DNA of 64,000 nt, taken from positions 1-64,000 of the forward strand of contig NZ_BBIV01000002.1 of the NCBI RefSeq assembly GCF_000730665.1. The letters run 5' to 3'. Each line of letters opens with the position of its first letter. The stretch's first letter is position 1. Of the stretch, positions 34,036 to 42,909 are shown in pieces. The stretch comes from Pseudomonas plecoglossicida NBRC 103162 = DSM 15088. Lineage in GTDB: Bacteria; Pseudomonadota; Gammaproteobacteria; Pseudomonadales; Pseudomonadaceae. Position numbers and translations under genes: made by a program. A model generated the notes under the pieces. The model was not told where the DNA came from and ran no database searches. It saw only the letters and a program-made list of their open reading frames with translations.

Positions 34036-36909
34036 ATGTCCCAGTCGCCATCCCTGCATCAACTGCAAGAGCCCAACCCTTTCCTGCGCCGCCACCTGGG
34101 GCCCGATGCCTCAGAGCAGCAGGCCATGCTCGCCACCCTCGGCCTGAAGAGCCGCAGCGAGTTGATCGAGCAGACGGTACCGCCAGGTATCCGCTTCAAC
34201 CGCGCCCTCGACCTGCCCCCGGCCCTGGACGAACAGGCCGCACTGGCCAGGCTCGCCCGTTATGCCGGGCAGAACCAGGTGTGGACCAGCCTCATCGGCA
34301 TGGGCTACCACGGCACCATCACGCCCACGGTTATCTTGCGCAACGTCCTGGAAAACCCCGGCTGGTACACCGCCTACACACCCTATCAGCCAGAAATCGC
34401 CCAAGGCCGCCTCGAAGCGCTGCTGAATTTCCAGCAAATGGTCATCGACCTGACCGGCCTGGCCCTGGCCAATGCCTCGTTGCTCGACGAAGCCACCGCT
34501 GCCGCCGAGGCCATGGCCCTGGCCAAGCGGGTGGCGCGCAACAAGAGCAATGCCTTCTTCGCCGACGAGCACTGCCACCCGCAGACGCTGTCGGTGTTGC
34601 GCACCCGCGCTGAAGGGTTCGGTTTCGAGCTGATCGTCGATTCTGTGGATAACCTTGCCCAGCACCAGGTATTCGGGGCCTTGCTGCAGTACCCCGACAC
34701 CCACGGCGAGGTACGCGACCTGCGCCCGCTGATCGATCAGTTGCACAGCCAGCATGCCCTGGCCTGCGTGGCCGCCGACCTGCTCAGCCTGGTGGTGCTG
34801 ACACCGCCTGGCGAACTGGGCGCCGATGTGGTGCTGGGTTCGACCCAGCGCTTCGGCGTGCCGATGGGTTACGGCGGCCCCCACGCGGCCTATTTTGCCT
34901 GCCGCGACGACTACAAGCGGGCCATGCCCGGGCGCATCATCGGCGTGTCGCGCGATGCGCGGGGCAATACCGCGCTGCGCATGGCGCTGCAGACCCGCGA
35001 ACAACACATCCGCCGCGAAAAGGCCAACTCCAACATCTGCACCGCCCAGGTACTGCTGGCCAACATTGCCGGCTTCTATGCGGTCTACCACGGCCCGGAA
35101 GGCCTGCAGCGCATCGCCCAGCGCGTTCACCGGCTGACCTTCGTGCTCGCCGCCGGCCTCGAGGCCAAGGGCATCAAGCGGGTGAACCGGCATTTCTTCG
35201 ACACCCTGACGCTGGACGTCGGTGGCGCCCAGGCGGCGATCATCGAAAGCGCCGAAGCGGCGCGCATCAACCTGCGCATTCTCGGTCGCGGCCACCTGGG
35301 GGTCAGCCTGGACGAAACCTGCAGCGAGGAGACCGTGCTGCGGCTCTTCGACATCTTCCTCGGTGTCGATCATGGTCTGGACATCGCCGCCCTCGACCAG
35401 CAAGCGCTGCCCGAGGGCATTCCGGCAGCACTGTCACGGCGCACGCCGTTCCTTGCCCACCCGGTGTTCAACCTGCACCACAGCGAAACCGAAATGCTGC
35501 GCTACCTCAAGCAGCTGGAGAACAAGGACCTGGCGCTGAACCAGTCGATGATCCCGCTGGGTTCCTGCACCATGAAACTCAATGCCACCAGCGAGATGAT
35601 CCCCATCACCTGGCCCGGTTTTGCCCAGCTTCACCCCTTTGCGCCGGCTGCCCAGGCTACCGGCTACAAGGCGATGATCGACGAGCTGGAAAGCTGGTTG
35701 TGCGCCATTACCGGTTTCGACGCCATCTGCATGCAGCCCAACTCCGGCGCGCAAGGCGAATACGCCGGCCTGATGGCAATCACGCGCTACCACCGCAGCC
35801 GCCACCAGCCCCAGCGCACCCTGTGCCTGATCCCGTCATCGGCGCATGGCACCAACCCGGCGTCGGCGCAGATGGCCGGTATGGAAGTGGTGATCGTCGA
35901 TTGTGACGACGACGGCAACGTCGACCTGGCGGATCTCAAGGCAAAGGCCCATGCGGCGGGCGACAGGTTGTCCTGCCTGATGGTCACCTACCCGTCGACC
36001 CATGGGGTGTACGAAGAGGGCATTCGTGAAATCTGCGAGGTCGTCCACCAGCACGGCGGTCAGGTGTACATGGACGGCGCCAATCTCAATGCCCAGGTCG
36101 GCCTGGCCCGGCCTGCGGACATCGGCGCCGACGTTTCGCACATGAACCTGCACAAGACGTTCTGTATCCCCCATGGGGGTGGTGGCCCCGGCATGGGGCC
36201 GATCGGCATCCGTGCCCATCTCAAGCCGTTCGTTGCCAGCCACCCGGTGGTGCCGGTACCGGGCCTGGACCCGAACAACAGTGCCGTCAGTGCCGCCCCC
36301 TGGGGCAGCGCGAGCATATTGCCGATCAGCTGGATGTATATCGCCATGATGGGCCCGCAACTGGCCGATGCCAGCGAGGTGGCGATCCTCTCGGCCAACT
36401 ACCTGGCCAGCCAGCTGGCCGGGGCGTTCCCGGTGCTGTATCGAGGGCGCAACCAGTACGTGGCCCATGAATGCATCCTCGATCTCAGGCCGCTGAAGGC
36501 CCAGACCGGTATCACCGAAGAGGATGTCGCCAAGCGCCTGATGGACTATGGCTTCCATGCCCCGACCATGTCGTTCCCGGTGCCGGGGACGCTGATGGTC
36601 GAGCCGACCGAGAGCGAGTCGAAAGCCGAACTGGACCGCTTCATCGAGGCGATGCTGGCGATTCGTGCGGAGATCGACCAGGTGCAGGAGGGTGCCTGGC
36701 CTGCGGAAGACAACCCACTCAAGCACGCACCGCATACGCTGGCCGATGTGCTGGCGCCGTGGAACCGGCCGTACAGCCTGGAGCAGGCGGTGGCGCCCAG
36801 TGCCCATGCGCGCCAGCACAAATACTGGCCGGCGGTGAACCGGGTGGACAACGTGTACGGGGACAGGAATCTGTTCTGCGCCTGCGTGCCGGTGGAGGCC
36901 TATCGCTGA
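34036..36909 (+). CDS. gcvP: Glycine dehydrogenase (decarboxylating), P protein
   Basis: 957 residues, as in E. coli GcvP (single-chain type). It is the PLP enzyme that decarboxylates glycine and loads the aminomethyl group on GcvH. The PLP-binding lysine lies in [17 protein letters not shown] near residue 705. Other marks are [17 protein letters not shown] at the N-terminus, NYHGTITP-like [13 protein letters not shown] and [23 protein letters not shown] lies upstream of the ATG. Many pseudomonads carry a second gcv set elsewhere; this copy is separated from gcvTH by a REP stem and its own palindrome. Confidence 0.97.
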   Translation: MSQSPSLHQLQEPNPFLRRHLGPDASEQQAMLATLGLKSRSELIEQTVPPGIRFNRALDLPPALDEQAALARLARYAGQNQVWTSLIGMGYHGTITPTVILRNVLENPGWYTAYTPYQPEIAQGRLEALLNFQQMVIDLTGLALANASLLDEATAAAEAMALAKRVARNKSNAFFADEHCHPQTLSVLRTRAEGFGFELIVDSVDNLAQHQVFGALLQYPDTHGEVRDLRPLIDQLHSQHALACVAADLLSLVVLTPPGELGADVVLGSTQRFGVPMGYGGPHAAYFACRDDYKRAMPGRIIGVSRDARGNTALRMALQTREQHIRREKANSNICTAQVLLANIAGFYAVYHGPEGLQRIAQRVHRLTFVLAAGLEAKGIKRVNRHFFDTLTLDVGGAQAAIIESAEAARINLRILGRGHLGVSLDETCSEETVLRLFDIFLGVDHGLDIAALDQQALPEGIPAALSRRTPFLAHPVFNLHHSETEMLRYLKQLENKDLALNQSMIPLGSCTMKLNATSEMIPITWPGFAQLHPFAPAAQATGYKAMIDELESWLCAITGFDAICMQPNSGAQGEYAGLMAITRYHRSRHQPQRTLCLIPSSAHGTNPASAQMAGMEVVIVDCDDDGNVDLADLKAKAHAAGDRLSCLMVTYPSTHGVYEEGIREICEVVHQHGGQVYMDGANLNAQVGLARPADIGADVSHMNLHKTFCIPHGGGGPGMGPIGIRAHLKPFVASHPVVPVPGLDPNNSAVSAAPWGSASILPISWMYIAMMGPQLADASEVAILSANYLASQLAGAFPVLYRGRNQYVAHECILDLRPLKAQTGITEEDVAKRLMDYGFHAPTMSFPVPGTLMVEPTESESKAELDRFIEAMLAIRAEIDQVQEGAWPAEDNPLKHAPHTLADVLAPWNRPYSLEQAVAPSAHARQHKYWPAVNRVDNVYGDRNLFCACVPVEAYR

Positions 36910-36923
36910 GATCGGTGCCGGCA

Positions 36924-36970
36924 ACTGTGGGAGCCGGCTTGCCGGCGATCGGGGGCGAAGCCCCCGCCGC
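36924..36970. repeat. REP element after gcvP
   Basis: CTGTGGGAGCCGGCTTGCCGGCGATCG followed by GGGGGCGAAGCCCCC, a strong seven-base-arm hairpin. Located between convergent gcvP and the DUF2388 gene, so it may act as a terminator. Confidence 0.7.
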
Positions 36971-36972
36971 GG

Positions 36973-37287
36973 TTATTCGGCTACTGCATTCCTGGCCAGG
37001 ATGGCATTGGCCAGGTCCATGTCCGAAGCCTGTAACCCTGGGTTCTCGGTACGAACCTGATGCAACGCCTGCTCGAGGAACGGCCCACGGATAGCGCCTT
37101 CGCTGGCGACGAAGCTGCCCGCGTCGTCCTGCGCCGCGAGTACCAGCTTGTGGTCGCGCGAGGTGATGTAGCTCGATGCCGTGGTGGCACCGGAAGTCAT
37201 TACGTTACGCCAGAAGGTATCGGCCATGGCGGAGCCCACTGGCAGCGAAAGCAGGGCAGCAGCAGCGATGGCGGCTTTGAGACGCAT
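36973..37287 (-). CDS. DUF2388 domain-containing exported protein
   Basis: 104 residues. The N-terminal signal peptide (LKAAIAAAALLSLPVGSAMA, cleavage before DTFWRN) precedes a small domain: TSGATTASSYITSRDHKLVLAAQDDAGSFVASEGAIRGP (given in part) and LEQALHQVRTENP. It matches the DUF2388 family, which is common and multi-copy in Pseudomonas and has no known function. GAGGTG lies about eight bases before the ATG at 37287. Convergent with gcvP; it follows the GspE-like gene on the same strand with 89 bases between. Confidence 0.88.
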   Translation of the reverse strand: MRLKAAIAAAALLSLPVGSAMADTFWRNVMTSGATTASSYITSRDHKLVLAAQDDAGSFVASEGAIRGPFLEQALHQVRTENPGLQASDMDLANAILARNAVAE

Positions 37288-37376
37288 GATGAAACACCTC
37301 GAAGGGTGAGGGTTGGAGATGCCCGCTTTGATCGGGCCAAACGGTCGCAAGTTCCTTGAATACAAGGGTTTTTTAC

Positions 37377-39053
37377 TCAGGAGCAGACCCGCAGCACCTC
37401 GTCGGATCGGGTCAGCCCACGCGCCACTTTGGCCTCCCCGCAGCTGCGCAAATCCTGCAACCCTTCAGCTAGAGCCTGGCGTTGCAGTCTGGCCAGGTCC
37501 ATGTCGACACTTATCTGCGCGCGCAGGCTTTCGCTGGGAATCAGCAGTTCGAACACGCCGGTGCGGCCATGAAAGCCGGTACCCCGGCAAACCTGGCAAG
37601 CCGTGTTCGAGGGACGCCCCTGGCATTCCTGGCAGAGCAAGCGCACCAGGCGCTGGGCCATCACCCCAACCAGGGTGGCCCTGATCAGGTAATCGGCCAC
37701 GCCCAGTTCCAGCAGACGGGTGATGGCGCTGCAGCTGTCATTGGTGTGCAGGGTCGAGAGCACGAGGTGCCCGGTGAGCGCAGCCTGCACGGCCACCAGC
37801 GCGGTCTCGCGGTCGCGGATCTCGCCGATCATGATGATGTCCGGGTCCTGGCGCAGCATGGCGCGCACGCCATCGGCAAAGCCCAGGTCCAGTGCCGGTT
37901 GCACCTGCAGCTGGTTGAAGGCAGGCTCCAGGCGTTCGATGGGGTCTTCGATGGTGCACAGGTTGACCTCCGGCGTGGCCACCTGCTTGAGGCTCGCGTA
38001 CAGCGTGCTGGTCTTGCCGGAGCCGGTGGGGCCTGTGACCAGCAGGATGCCCTGGCGTCGCTGCAACAAGGATTGCCACTGAGCCAGCTGTTCGCCTTCC
38101 AGCCCGAGGCGGTCGAAGTCTTCCTGCAACTGCTGCGGATCGAACAGGCGCAGCACCAGCTTTTCGCCAAACGGCGTCGGCAGGGTCGACAGGCGCATTT
38201 CCACGTCGCCGCCGCCAGACAGGCGACTCTTCGCCCGGCCATCCTGTGGTCGACGTTTTTCCGCCACATCCATGCGACCGAGATGTTTCAGCCGACTGAC
38301 CACGGCCAGCATCACACCTGCAGGAAACGCATAGACGGTATGCAGCAGGCCATCTATGCGGTAGCGCAACCGGCCTTGGTCGCGGCGCGGTTCAAGGTGA
38401 ATGTCACTGGCGCGCTGCTCGACGGCGTACTGCAGCAGCCAATCGACGATGTGCACGATATGCGCATCGTCGGCGCTGGCCTCGGCCTGGCGCCTGCCCA
38501 CGTCCAGCAACTGCTCCAGCTCGCTGAACCTTGTCGGTTGCTGAAGTTGTGCACCTTGTACCGAGTGGGCCAGCCGAAGCATCGATTGGCCCATCTGGCG
38601 TATCTGCACGGGGCTGGCCAGCACCCGGATGATCGGCTTGCCCAGGCTGCGGCTCAGGTCTGTCTGCCAGTGCTGCTGGTAGGGCTGCGCGCTGGCCACA
38701 GTGATGGCGTTGGCATCGGTGGCCACGATGAGGAGGCCGTGGCGCCGTGCGAAAGCGGGTGATATCAGCCCGTTGGCCTGCACCAGATCAAGCTGCAGGG
38801 GGTCGATGCGCAGGTAGGGTTGGTCGACTTTGCTGGCGAGCCATTGGCACAGGGTGTCCAGGTGCAGGCGTTGCCCCGGCGCGCGACGGTCGTCGAGGTT
38901 GAGCGCGGCGATGGTTTCCAGTGGGTGGCGGCCGGGGTGCGCGCTGGCCAGTTCGAGTACCCGCTGGGCATCGCGGGGGGTGAGGTGCTGGTCGGCCTGC
39001 AGGGCTTGCAGCAGTAACGACAAGTCCAGGGAGCGATCGTCCGGAGTGTGCAT
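37377..39053 (-). CDS. Orphan GspE/PilB-family secretion ATPase
   Basis: About 558 residues. The N-terminal GspE/MshE-like domain (LLQALQADQHLTPRDAQRVL) is followed by the ATPase core: Walker A TGPTGSGKTSTLY, Asp box, Walker B IIMIGEIRDRETALVA and His box LVLSTLHTND. A four-cysteine zinc site CQECQGRPSNTACQVC lies near the C-terminus, as in GspE and PilB. These ATPases drive pseudopilus or type IV pilus assembly. No other secretion or pilus gene is nearby, so it either serves a remote apparatus or has a separate role. The ATG at 39053 begins MHTPDDRSLDLS. A TTG at 39089 is an alternative. Neither has a clear Shine-Dalgarno. Confidence 0.88.
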   Translation of the reverse strand: MHTPDDRSLDLSLLLQALQADQHLTPRDAQRVLELASAHPGRHPLETIAALNLDDRRAPGQRLHLDTLCQWLASKVDQPYLRIDPLQLDLVQANGLISPAFARRHGLLIVATDANAITVASAQPYQQHWQTDLSRSLGKPIIRVLASPVQIRQMGQSMLRLAHSVQGAQLQQPTRFSELEQLLDVGRRQAEASADDAHIVHIVDWLLQYAVEQRASDIHLEPRRDQGRLRYRIDGLLHTVYAFPAGVMLAVVSRLKHLGRMDVAEKRRPQDGRAKSRLSGGGDVEMRLSTLPTPFGEKLVLRLFDPQQLQEDFDRLGLEGEQLAQWQSLLQRRQGILLVTGPTGSGKTSTLYASLKQVATPEVNLCTIEDPIERLEPAFNQLQVQPALDLGFADGVRAMLRQDPDIIMIGEIRDRETALVAVQAALTGHLVLSTLHTNDSCSAITRLLELGVADYLIRATLVGVMAQRLVRLLCQECQGRPSNTACQVCRGTGFHGRTGVFELLIPSESLRAQISVDMDLARLQRQALAEGLQDLRSCGEAKVARGLTRSDEVLRVCS

Positions 39054-39150
39054 GGCGGCGTCCGTGCCAGGTGGTGAGTTCCTGGGCAAGGCTAGCCGGC
39101 GGGATCGATTGCGGTGCGGGAAAAGGGTTTCGAAGTCTTGCGATCGTTGA

Positions 39151-39468
39151 TCAGACCACCGCCATTTCCAGTCGCATCTGATTTTCCAGGCTGACGTCCA
39201 TCACACACACCAGGTTGCGCAGTTTCTGCGCGATGACCTCGGCCCGATGCCAGCTGAGCCCGCCGATGCCGATCTCGATGTCGAGCAGATCATCCTGTTG
39301 GCTGACGTTCACCCTGTGCGGGGTCAGGAACTGCAGGGCAAACAGATTGAGCACGCGGCACAGGGTGTCCGGTTCAGCTTCAGCCTGTAGGCAATAGCGC
39401 ACGGTGCTGTGGCTGGCATTGGCGGCCCAGGCGTCGTGACGGGGTTGAGGGCGTGCGAGTGTGTTCAT
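39151..39468 (-). CDS. Small ACT-like domain protein, function unknown
   Basis: 105 residues. After a polar N-terminus, VRYCLQAEAEPDTLCRVLNL, HRVNVSQQDDLLDIEIGI and HRAEVIAQKLRNLVCVMDVSL give the beta-alpha-beta pattern of an ACT domain, similar to the small subunit of acetolactate synthase (IlvM/IlvH). No catalytic subunit is adjacent. It is divergent from an Lrp-family gene, which also carries a C-terminal ACT-like (RAM) domain, so it may be an amino-acid-sensing partner or target. This link is only positional. Start at 39468 uses ATG. Confidence 0.7.
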   Translation of the reverse strand: MNTLARPQPRHDAWAANASHSTVRYCLQAEAEPDTLCRVLNLFALQFLTPHRVNVSQQDDLLDIEIGIGGLSWHRAEVIAQKLRNLVCVMDVSLENQMRLEMAVV

Positions 39469-39518
39469 GCTGGTCTCCGCGAATGTGGAGAAATTCTTGC
39501 AGCTCCTGGTGGGTATTT

Positions 39519-39566
39519 TTTCGCTATTATCGGGCGAAATTCAGCCTGCAGAGAATTGATCAATTC
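39519..39566. promoter_or_regulatory. Two inverted repeats in the lrp-like promoter region
   Basis: TTTCGC-TATTATCGG-GCGAAA (39519-39539) and the perfect palindrome GAATTGATCAATTC (39553-39566) lie between the divergent ACT-like and Lrp genes, 28 bases or more before the Lrp ATG. Lrp/AsnC proteins usually bind palindromic AT-rich sites at their own and neighbouring promoters. Assignment is by position and symmetry. Confidence 0.5.
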
Positions 39567-39593
39567 GCAGACCGACATATGGAGAGATTGTTT

Positions 39594-40064
39594 ATGCAAA
39601 GCGAACTGGACGCTTACGACCGGCGCATTCTTGAACTGCTGCAAGCGGACGCGTCTCTCTCGAGCGCCCAGATCGCCGAACGCGTGGGGCTCTCGCAATC
39701 ACCCTGCTGGCGCCGAATTCAAAGGCTCAAGGACGAAGGGGTGATTCGCGGGCAGGTGACCTTGCTCGATCGCAAGAAGGTGGGGTTGAACACGCAGATC
39801 TTCGCCGAGGTGAAACTCAACGCCCATGGTAGATCCAACTTCACCGAATTCACCGAGGCGATTCGCGGCTTTCCGGAAGTGCTGGAGTGTTATGTGCTGA
39901 TGGGGGCGGTGGATTTTCTGCTGCGCATCGTCACGTCGGATATCGAAGCCTACGAGCGGTTCTTCTTCGAGAAACTGTCGAACGTGCCGGGGATTCAGGA
40001 GGTCAATTCGATTGTGGCGCTGTCGGAGATCAAGTCCACTACCAGCCTGCCATTGATGCCTTGA
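39594..40064 (+). CDS. Lrp/AsnC family transcriptional regulator
   Basis: About 156 residues. The N-terminal helix-turn-helix reads DAYDRRILELLQADASLSSA and QIAERVGLSQSPCWRRIQRL, the classic Lrp pattern. The C-terminal RAM (ACT-like) sensor domain includes TEAIRGFPEVLECYVLMGAV and DFLLRIVTSDIEAYERF. Lrp proteins sense amino acids and control metabolism. The ATG at 39594 is preceded by GGAGAG at seven bases; an ATG at 39579 overlaps that site and is less likely. Palindromes upstream fit autoregulation and control of the divergent ACT-like gene. Effector unknown. Confidence 0.92.
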   Translation: MQSELDAYDRRILELLQADASLSSAQIAERVGLSQSPCWRRIQRLKDEGVIRGQVTLLDRKKVGLNTQIFAEVKLNAHGRSNFTEFTEAIRGFPEVLECYVLMGAVDFLLRIVTSDIEAYERFFFEKLSNVPGIQEVNSIVALSEIKSTTSLPLMP

Positions 40065-40065
40065 G

Positions 40066-40136
40066 CCCATCGCTGGCAAGCCGGCTCCCACAGGAATCAC
40101 ACCTGACCCTGTAGGAGCCGGCTTGCCGGCGATGGG
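40066..40136. repeat. REP pair (REPIN) between lrp-like and CYTH-CHAD genes
   Basis: CCCATCGCTGGCAAGCCGGCTCCCACAGG mirrored by CCTGTAGGAGCCGGCTTGCCGGCGATGGG with a 14-base centre. It fills the gap between two convergent genes and may terminate both. Confidence 0.85.
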
Positions 40137-40149
40137 GGCACAGCGGTTA

Positions 40150-41526
40150 TCAAGCCTTGAGCAGGTGCTTCCAGCCACGGCTCTGGTCGATCGCACGGGC
40201 CTGTTCGACACGGGCCTCGAGCAGCTCGTCAGGCTCATCGGACAGCGGCTGCTCGGCCAGCTCATGCAGCTTCTTCAAGTCACCATACAGACGGTCCATC
40301 TGCGGCGCCTCAAGCACCTGACGCGCATGGTGCAACCACGCCAGCAACTGCTCGATGCGCGGCAACTGCTCGGCCAGGTCTTCCGGACGCTGGGTGTACA
40401 GCGGCAGTTTCAGCGCGCGGCCCTCCTCGCCCAGCAAGTGCGCCAGCCAACTGGCCAGCTGCGCCTTGCCCTGACGCTCACCGCGGCCCTTGCGTTCCAC
40501 GGTCCAGGCGCGGGCCAGCAACCAGCGGGACGTTTCCAGCGAGAACTGGCCCCAGCGCACATCCTCGAGCTCATCGATGAACTGCTCGGGGGCGGCGCGG
40601 CGGATGTCCTCGTCGTCATTGCCCGCCTGCACCAGCGGGCGCCAGTCTTCCAGCAGCGCGTCGAGGCTGGCGCGCAGTTCGCGGGTAGTGGCACGCGGCG
40701 CCGCCTGGCCCAGGCTGCTGACCAGGGCGCGCAGTTCGGCCAGGCACTGCACCCAGTCCTGCAGCAGGCGCCAATGGCCATTGTGGCGGTATTGCTCGGC
40801 CAGGCGCTGGCTGCTGCCGAGCAACTGCCAGGCCAGGGCGGTGAAGGCATCGTCCAGGGCCATCTCGGCGTGCAGCTCGGTGTGCGGCAGGCTCAGCTCG
40901 TAGCTGTCCGGCTCCAGCAGGCGGTAGCCGCGTTCGGCCTTGCTGATGTCGCAGGGCATCAGCGGCAGGCTGGCGGCGAGCTCTGCGGCGAGTTCCAGCA
41001 GCGCTTCGGGGTCGCCTTCGCGCAGCTCCAGCTCCAGCTCGCAGATCTCTTCCTTGCGCTTGCCGGCAATCACGAAGCCCTGGTCCAGCGCCGCTTCGAT
41101 CACTACCTTGCTCTTGCCACGGCCCCAGGCGATCTCCGCGAATTCGCGGGTGAAGTCGGTGGTGAACAGCGGCTTGATGGTCTTCTTGTCCAGGTCGGCC
41201 AGTTGCTCGGGCCAGCAGGTGGCGTCGAGCTTTTTCAGGTCCAGCTTGACCTTGTCCAGGTGCCACTCGTACTCGTTGCGCTCGGACAGGCCGGCAACGC
41301 TCTGGCCACGGCACTTCAGGGTCTGGATGACTTCCTCGCCATCGCGGCGCAGGCGCAGGGCGACACGGGCGGCGGAAAGGTCGCGCTCGGGGGTGTCGAA
41401 GTACTGGTTGAGCAGTTCGCGGGTCTGCCAGCCGGACTTGTTGCGCTTTTTCAGCAGAGGATGCTCGCGCAGGGCGGCCAGGGTGTCGCGGCTGGCGCGG
41501 AGCTTGAGTTCGGTTTCTTTGTGCAT
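40150..41526 (-). CDS. CYTH and CHAD domain protein (inorganic triphosphatase-like)
   Basis: 458 residues. The N-terminal CYTH domain begins MHKETELKLRAS, giving the ExExK signature (Glu4, Glu6, Lys8) of triphosphate tunnel enzymes, and continues with QYFDTPERDLSAARVALRLRR. The C-terminal helical CHAD domain is rich in conserved His and Arg (RRAAPEQFIDELEDVRW, QLLAWLHHARQVLEA). E. coli YgiF with this layout hydrolyses inorganic triphosphate, and CHAD domains bind polyphosphate. With ppk and ppx in the same window, a polyphosphate link is worth noting, although they are 27 kb apart. Convergent with the lrp-like gene, divergent from argE. Confidence 0.92.
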   Translation of the reverse strand: MHKETELKLRASRDTLAALREHPLLKKRNKSGWQTRELLNQYFDTPERDLSAARVALRLRRDGEEVIQTLKCRGQSVAGLSERNEYEWHLDKVKLDLKKLDATCWPEQLADLDKKTIKPLFTTDFTREFAEIAWGRGKSKVVIEAALDQGFVIAGKRKEEICELELELREGDPEALLELAAELAASLPLMPCDISKAERGYRLLEPDSYELSLPHTELHAEMALDDAFTALAWQLLGSSQRLAEQYRHNGHWRLLQDWVQCLAELRALVSSLGQAAPRATTRELRASLDALLEDWRPLVQAGNDDEDIRRAAPEQFIDELEDVRWGQFSLETSRWLLARAWTVERKGRGERQGKAQLASWLAHLLGEEGRALKLPLYTQRPEDLAEQLPRIEQLLAWLHHARQVLEAPQMDRLYGDLKKLHELAEQPLSDEPDELLEARVEQARAIDQSRGWKHLLKA

Positions 41527-41641
41527 CGCAGGCTCGAAGGGAGGGCGTGATTGCCGTGCAGTCTACAGGACTGGGCTGGCAACGGTTTATTCCTTACGGC
41601 GGATGGCCCTATGATGGGCGACGCTTTCGAGGAGTACGCGC

Positions 41642-42784
41642 ATGCCGTTGCCCACACTCAAGGAACAGTTTGCCGCGCTGATCGCCGCGCCGTCGGTCAG
41701 CTGCACCCAGGCTGCGCTGGACCAGTCCAATCGCCAGGTCATCGACCTGTTGGCAGGCTGGTTGGGCGACCTGGGCTTTCGCTGCGATATCCAGCAGGTC
41801 AGCCCGGGCAAGTTCAACCTGCTGGCCAGCCGAGGTACCGGCCCGGGTGGCCTGGTGCTCGCCGGTCATAGCGATACGGTGCCCTATGACGAACAGCTGT
41901 GGGTCAGCGATCCGCTCAAGCTGAGCGAGATCGACGGTCGCTGGGTGGGCCTTGGCAGTTGCGACATGAAGGGCTTCTTCGCCTTGATCATCGAGGCGGT
42001 GATCCCTTTGCTGGAGCATGACTTCAAGCAGCCGCTGCTGATTCTCGCCACGTGCGACGAGGAAAGCTCGATGTCCGGCGCCCGCGCCCTGGCCGAGGCC
42101 GGGCAGCCGCTGGGCCGTGCGGCAGTGATCGGCGAGCCCACGGGCTTGAAGCCGATCCGCATGCACAAGGGCATTCTGATGGACCGCATCGACATCCTCG
42201 GACGCAGCGGCCATTCGTCGGACCCAAGCCTCGGTCACAGCGCCCTGGAGGCCATGCACGCGGTGATGGGCGAGCTGATGGGCCTGCGCCGGCAGTGGCA
42301 GGATACCTACCGCAACCCGCAATTCAGCGTGCCCACGCCGACCCTGAACTTCGGCTGCATCCACGGCGGTGACAATCCCAACCGTATCTGCGGCCAATGC
42401 GCCCTGGAGTTCGACCTGCGCCCGCTGCCGGGCATGGATGTGGAGCAGCTGCGCGCAGCCATTGGCGAAAAACTGCGGCCTGTGGCCGAGCGTCATGAAG
42501 TGCGCATCGACTATGCGCCGCTGTTCCCAGCCGTGCCGCCATTCGAGCAAGCCGCTGATAGCGAACTGGTGCACGTGGCCGAACGCCTGACCGGGCATCG
42601 CGCCGAAGCGGTGGCGTTCGGCACCGAGGCGCCTTATCTTCAGCAGCTGGGTTGCCAGACCATCGTCCTCGGCCCCGGCGATATCGCCTGTGCCCACCAA
42701 CCCGGCGAATACCTTGAAATGTCACGAATCGAGCCTACCGTGCGTCTATTGCGTGATCTCATCCGGCACTATTGCCTGGATTGA
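41642..42784 (+). CDS. argE: Acetylornithine deacetylase
   Basis: 380 residues of the M20 metallopeptidase family. It hydrolyses N-acetylornithine to ornithine. Metal ligands and catalytic residues are seen in VLAGHSDTVPYDE, GLGSCDMKGFFA, LATCDEESSMSGA and FGTEAPYLQQLGC. It starts PLPTLKEQFAALIAAPSVSC. GAGG lies close upstream of the ATG. The next gene is argA after 125 bases, so the two arginine genes are probably co-expressed. Many pseudomonads also use argJ for recycling acetyl groups, so this copy may be partly redundant. Confidence 0.94.
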   Translation: MPLPTLKEQFAALIAAPSVSCTQAALDQSNRQVIDLLAGWLGDLGFRCDIQQVSPGKFNLLASRGTGPGGLVLAGHSDTVPYDEQLWVSDPLKLSEIDGRWVGLGSCDMKGFFALIIEAVIPLLEHDFKQPLLILATCDEESSMSGARALAEAGQPLGRAAVIGEPTGLKPIRMHKGILMDRIDILGRSGHSSDPSLGHSALEAMHAVMGELMGLRRQWQDTYRNPQFSVPTPTLNFGCIHGGDNPNRICGQCALEFDLRPLPGMDVEQLRAAIGEKLRPVAERHEVRIDYAPLFPAVPPFEQAADSELVHVAERLTGHRAEAVAFGTEAPYLQQLGCQTIVLGPGDIACAHQPGEYLEMSRIEPTVRLLRDLIRHYCLD

Positions 42785-42909
42785 ACCTCCACCCTGCTGA
42801 TTCGTCATTGCCTAGAGGAGACCGCGCGTGACCGCAAGCCTGTTCCGACGATGATCCTGAACGCCGTGCCATCCACCGTTCTCCGTCCACTTTATCCACA
42901 GGCCCTGTC

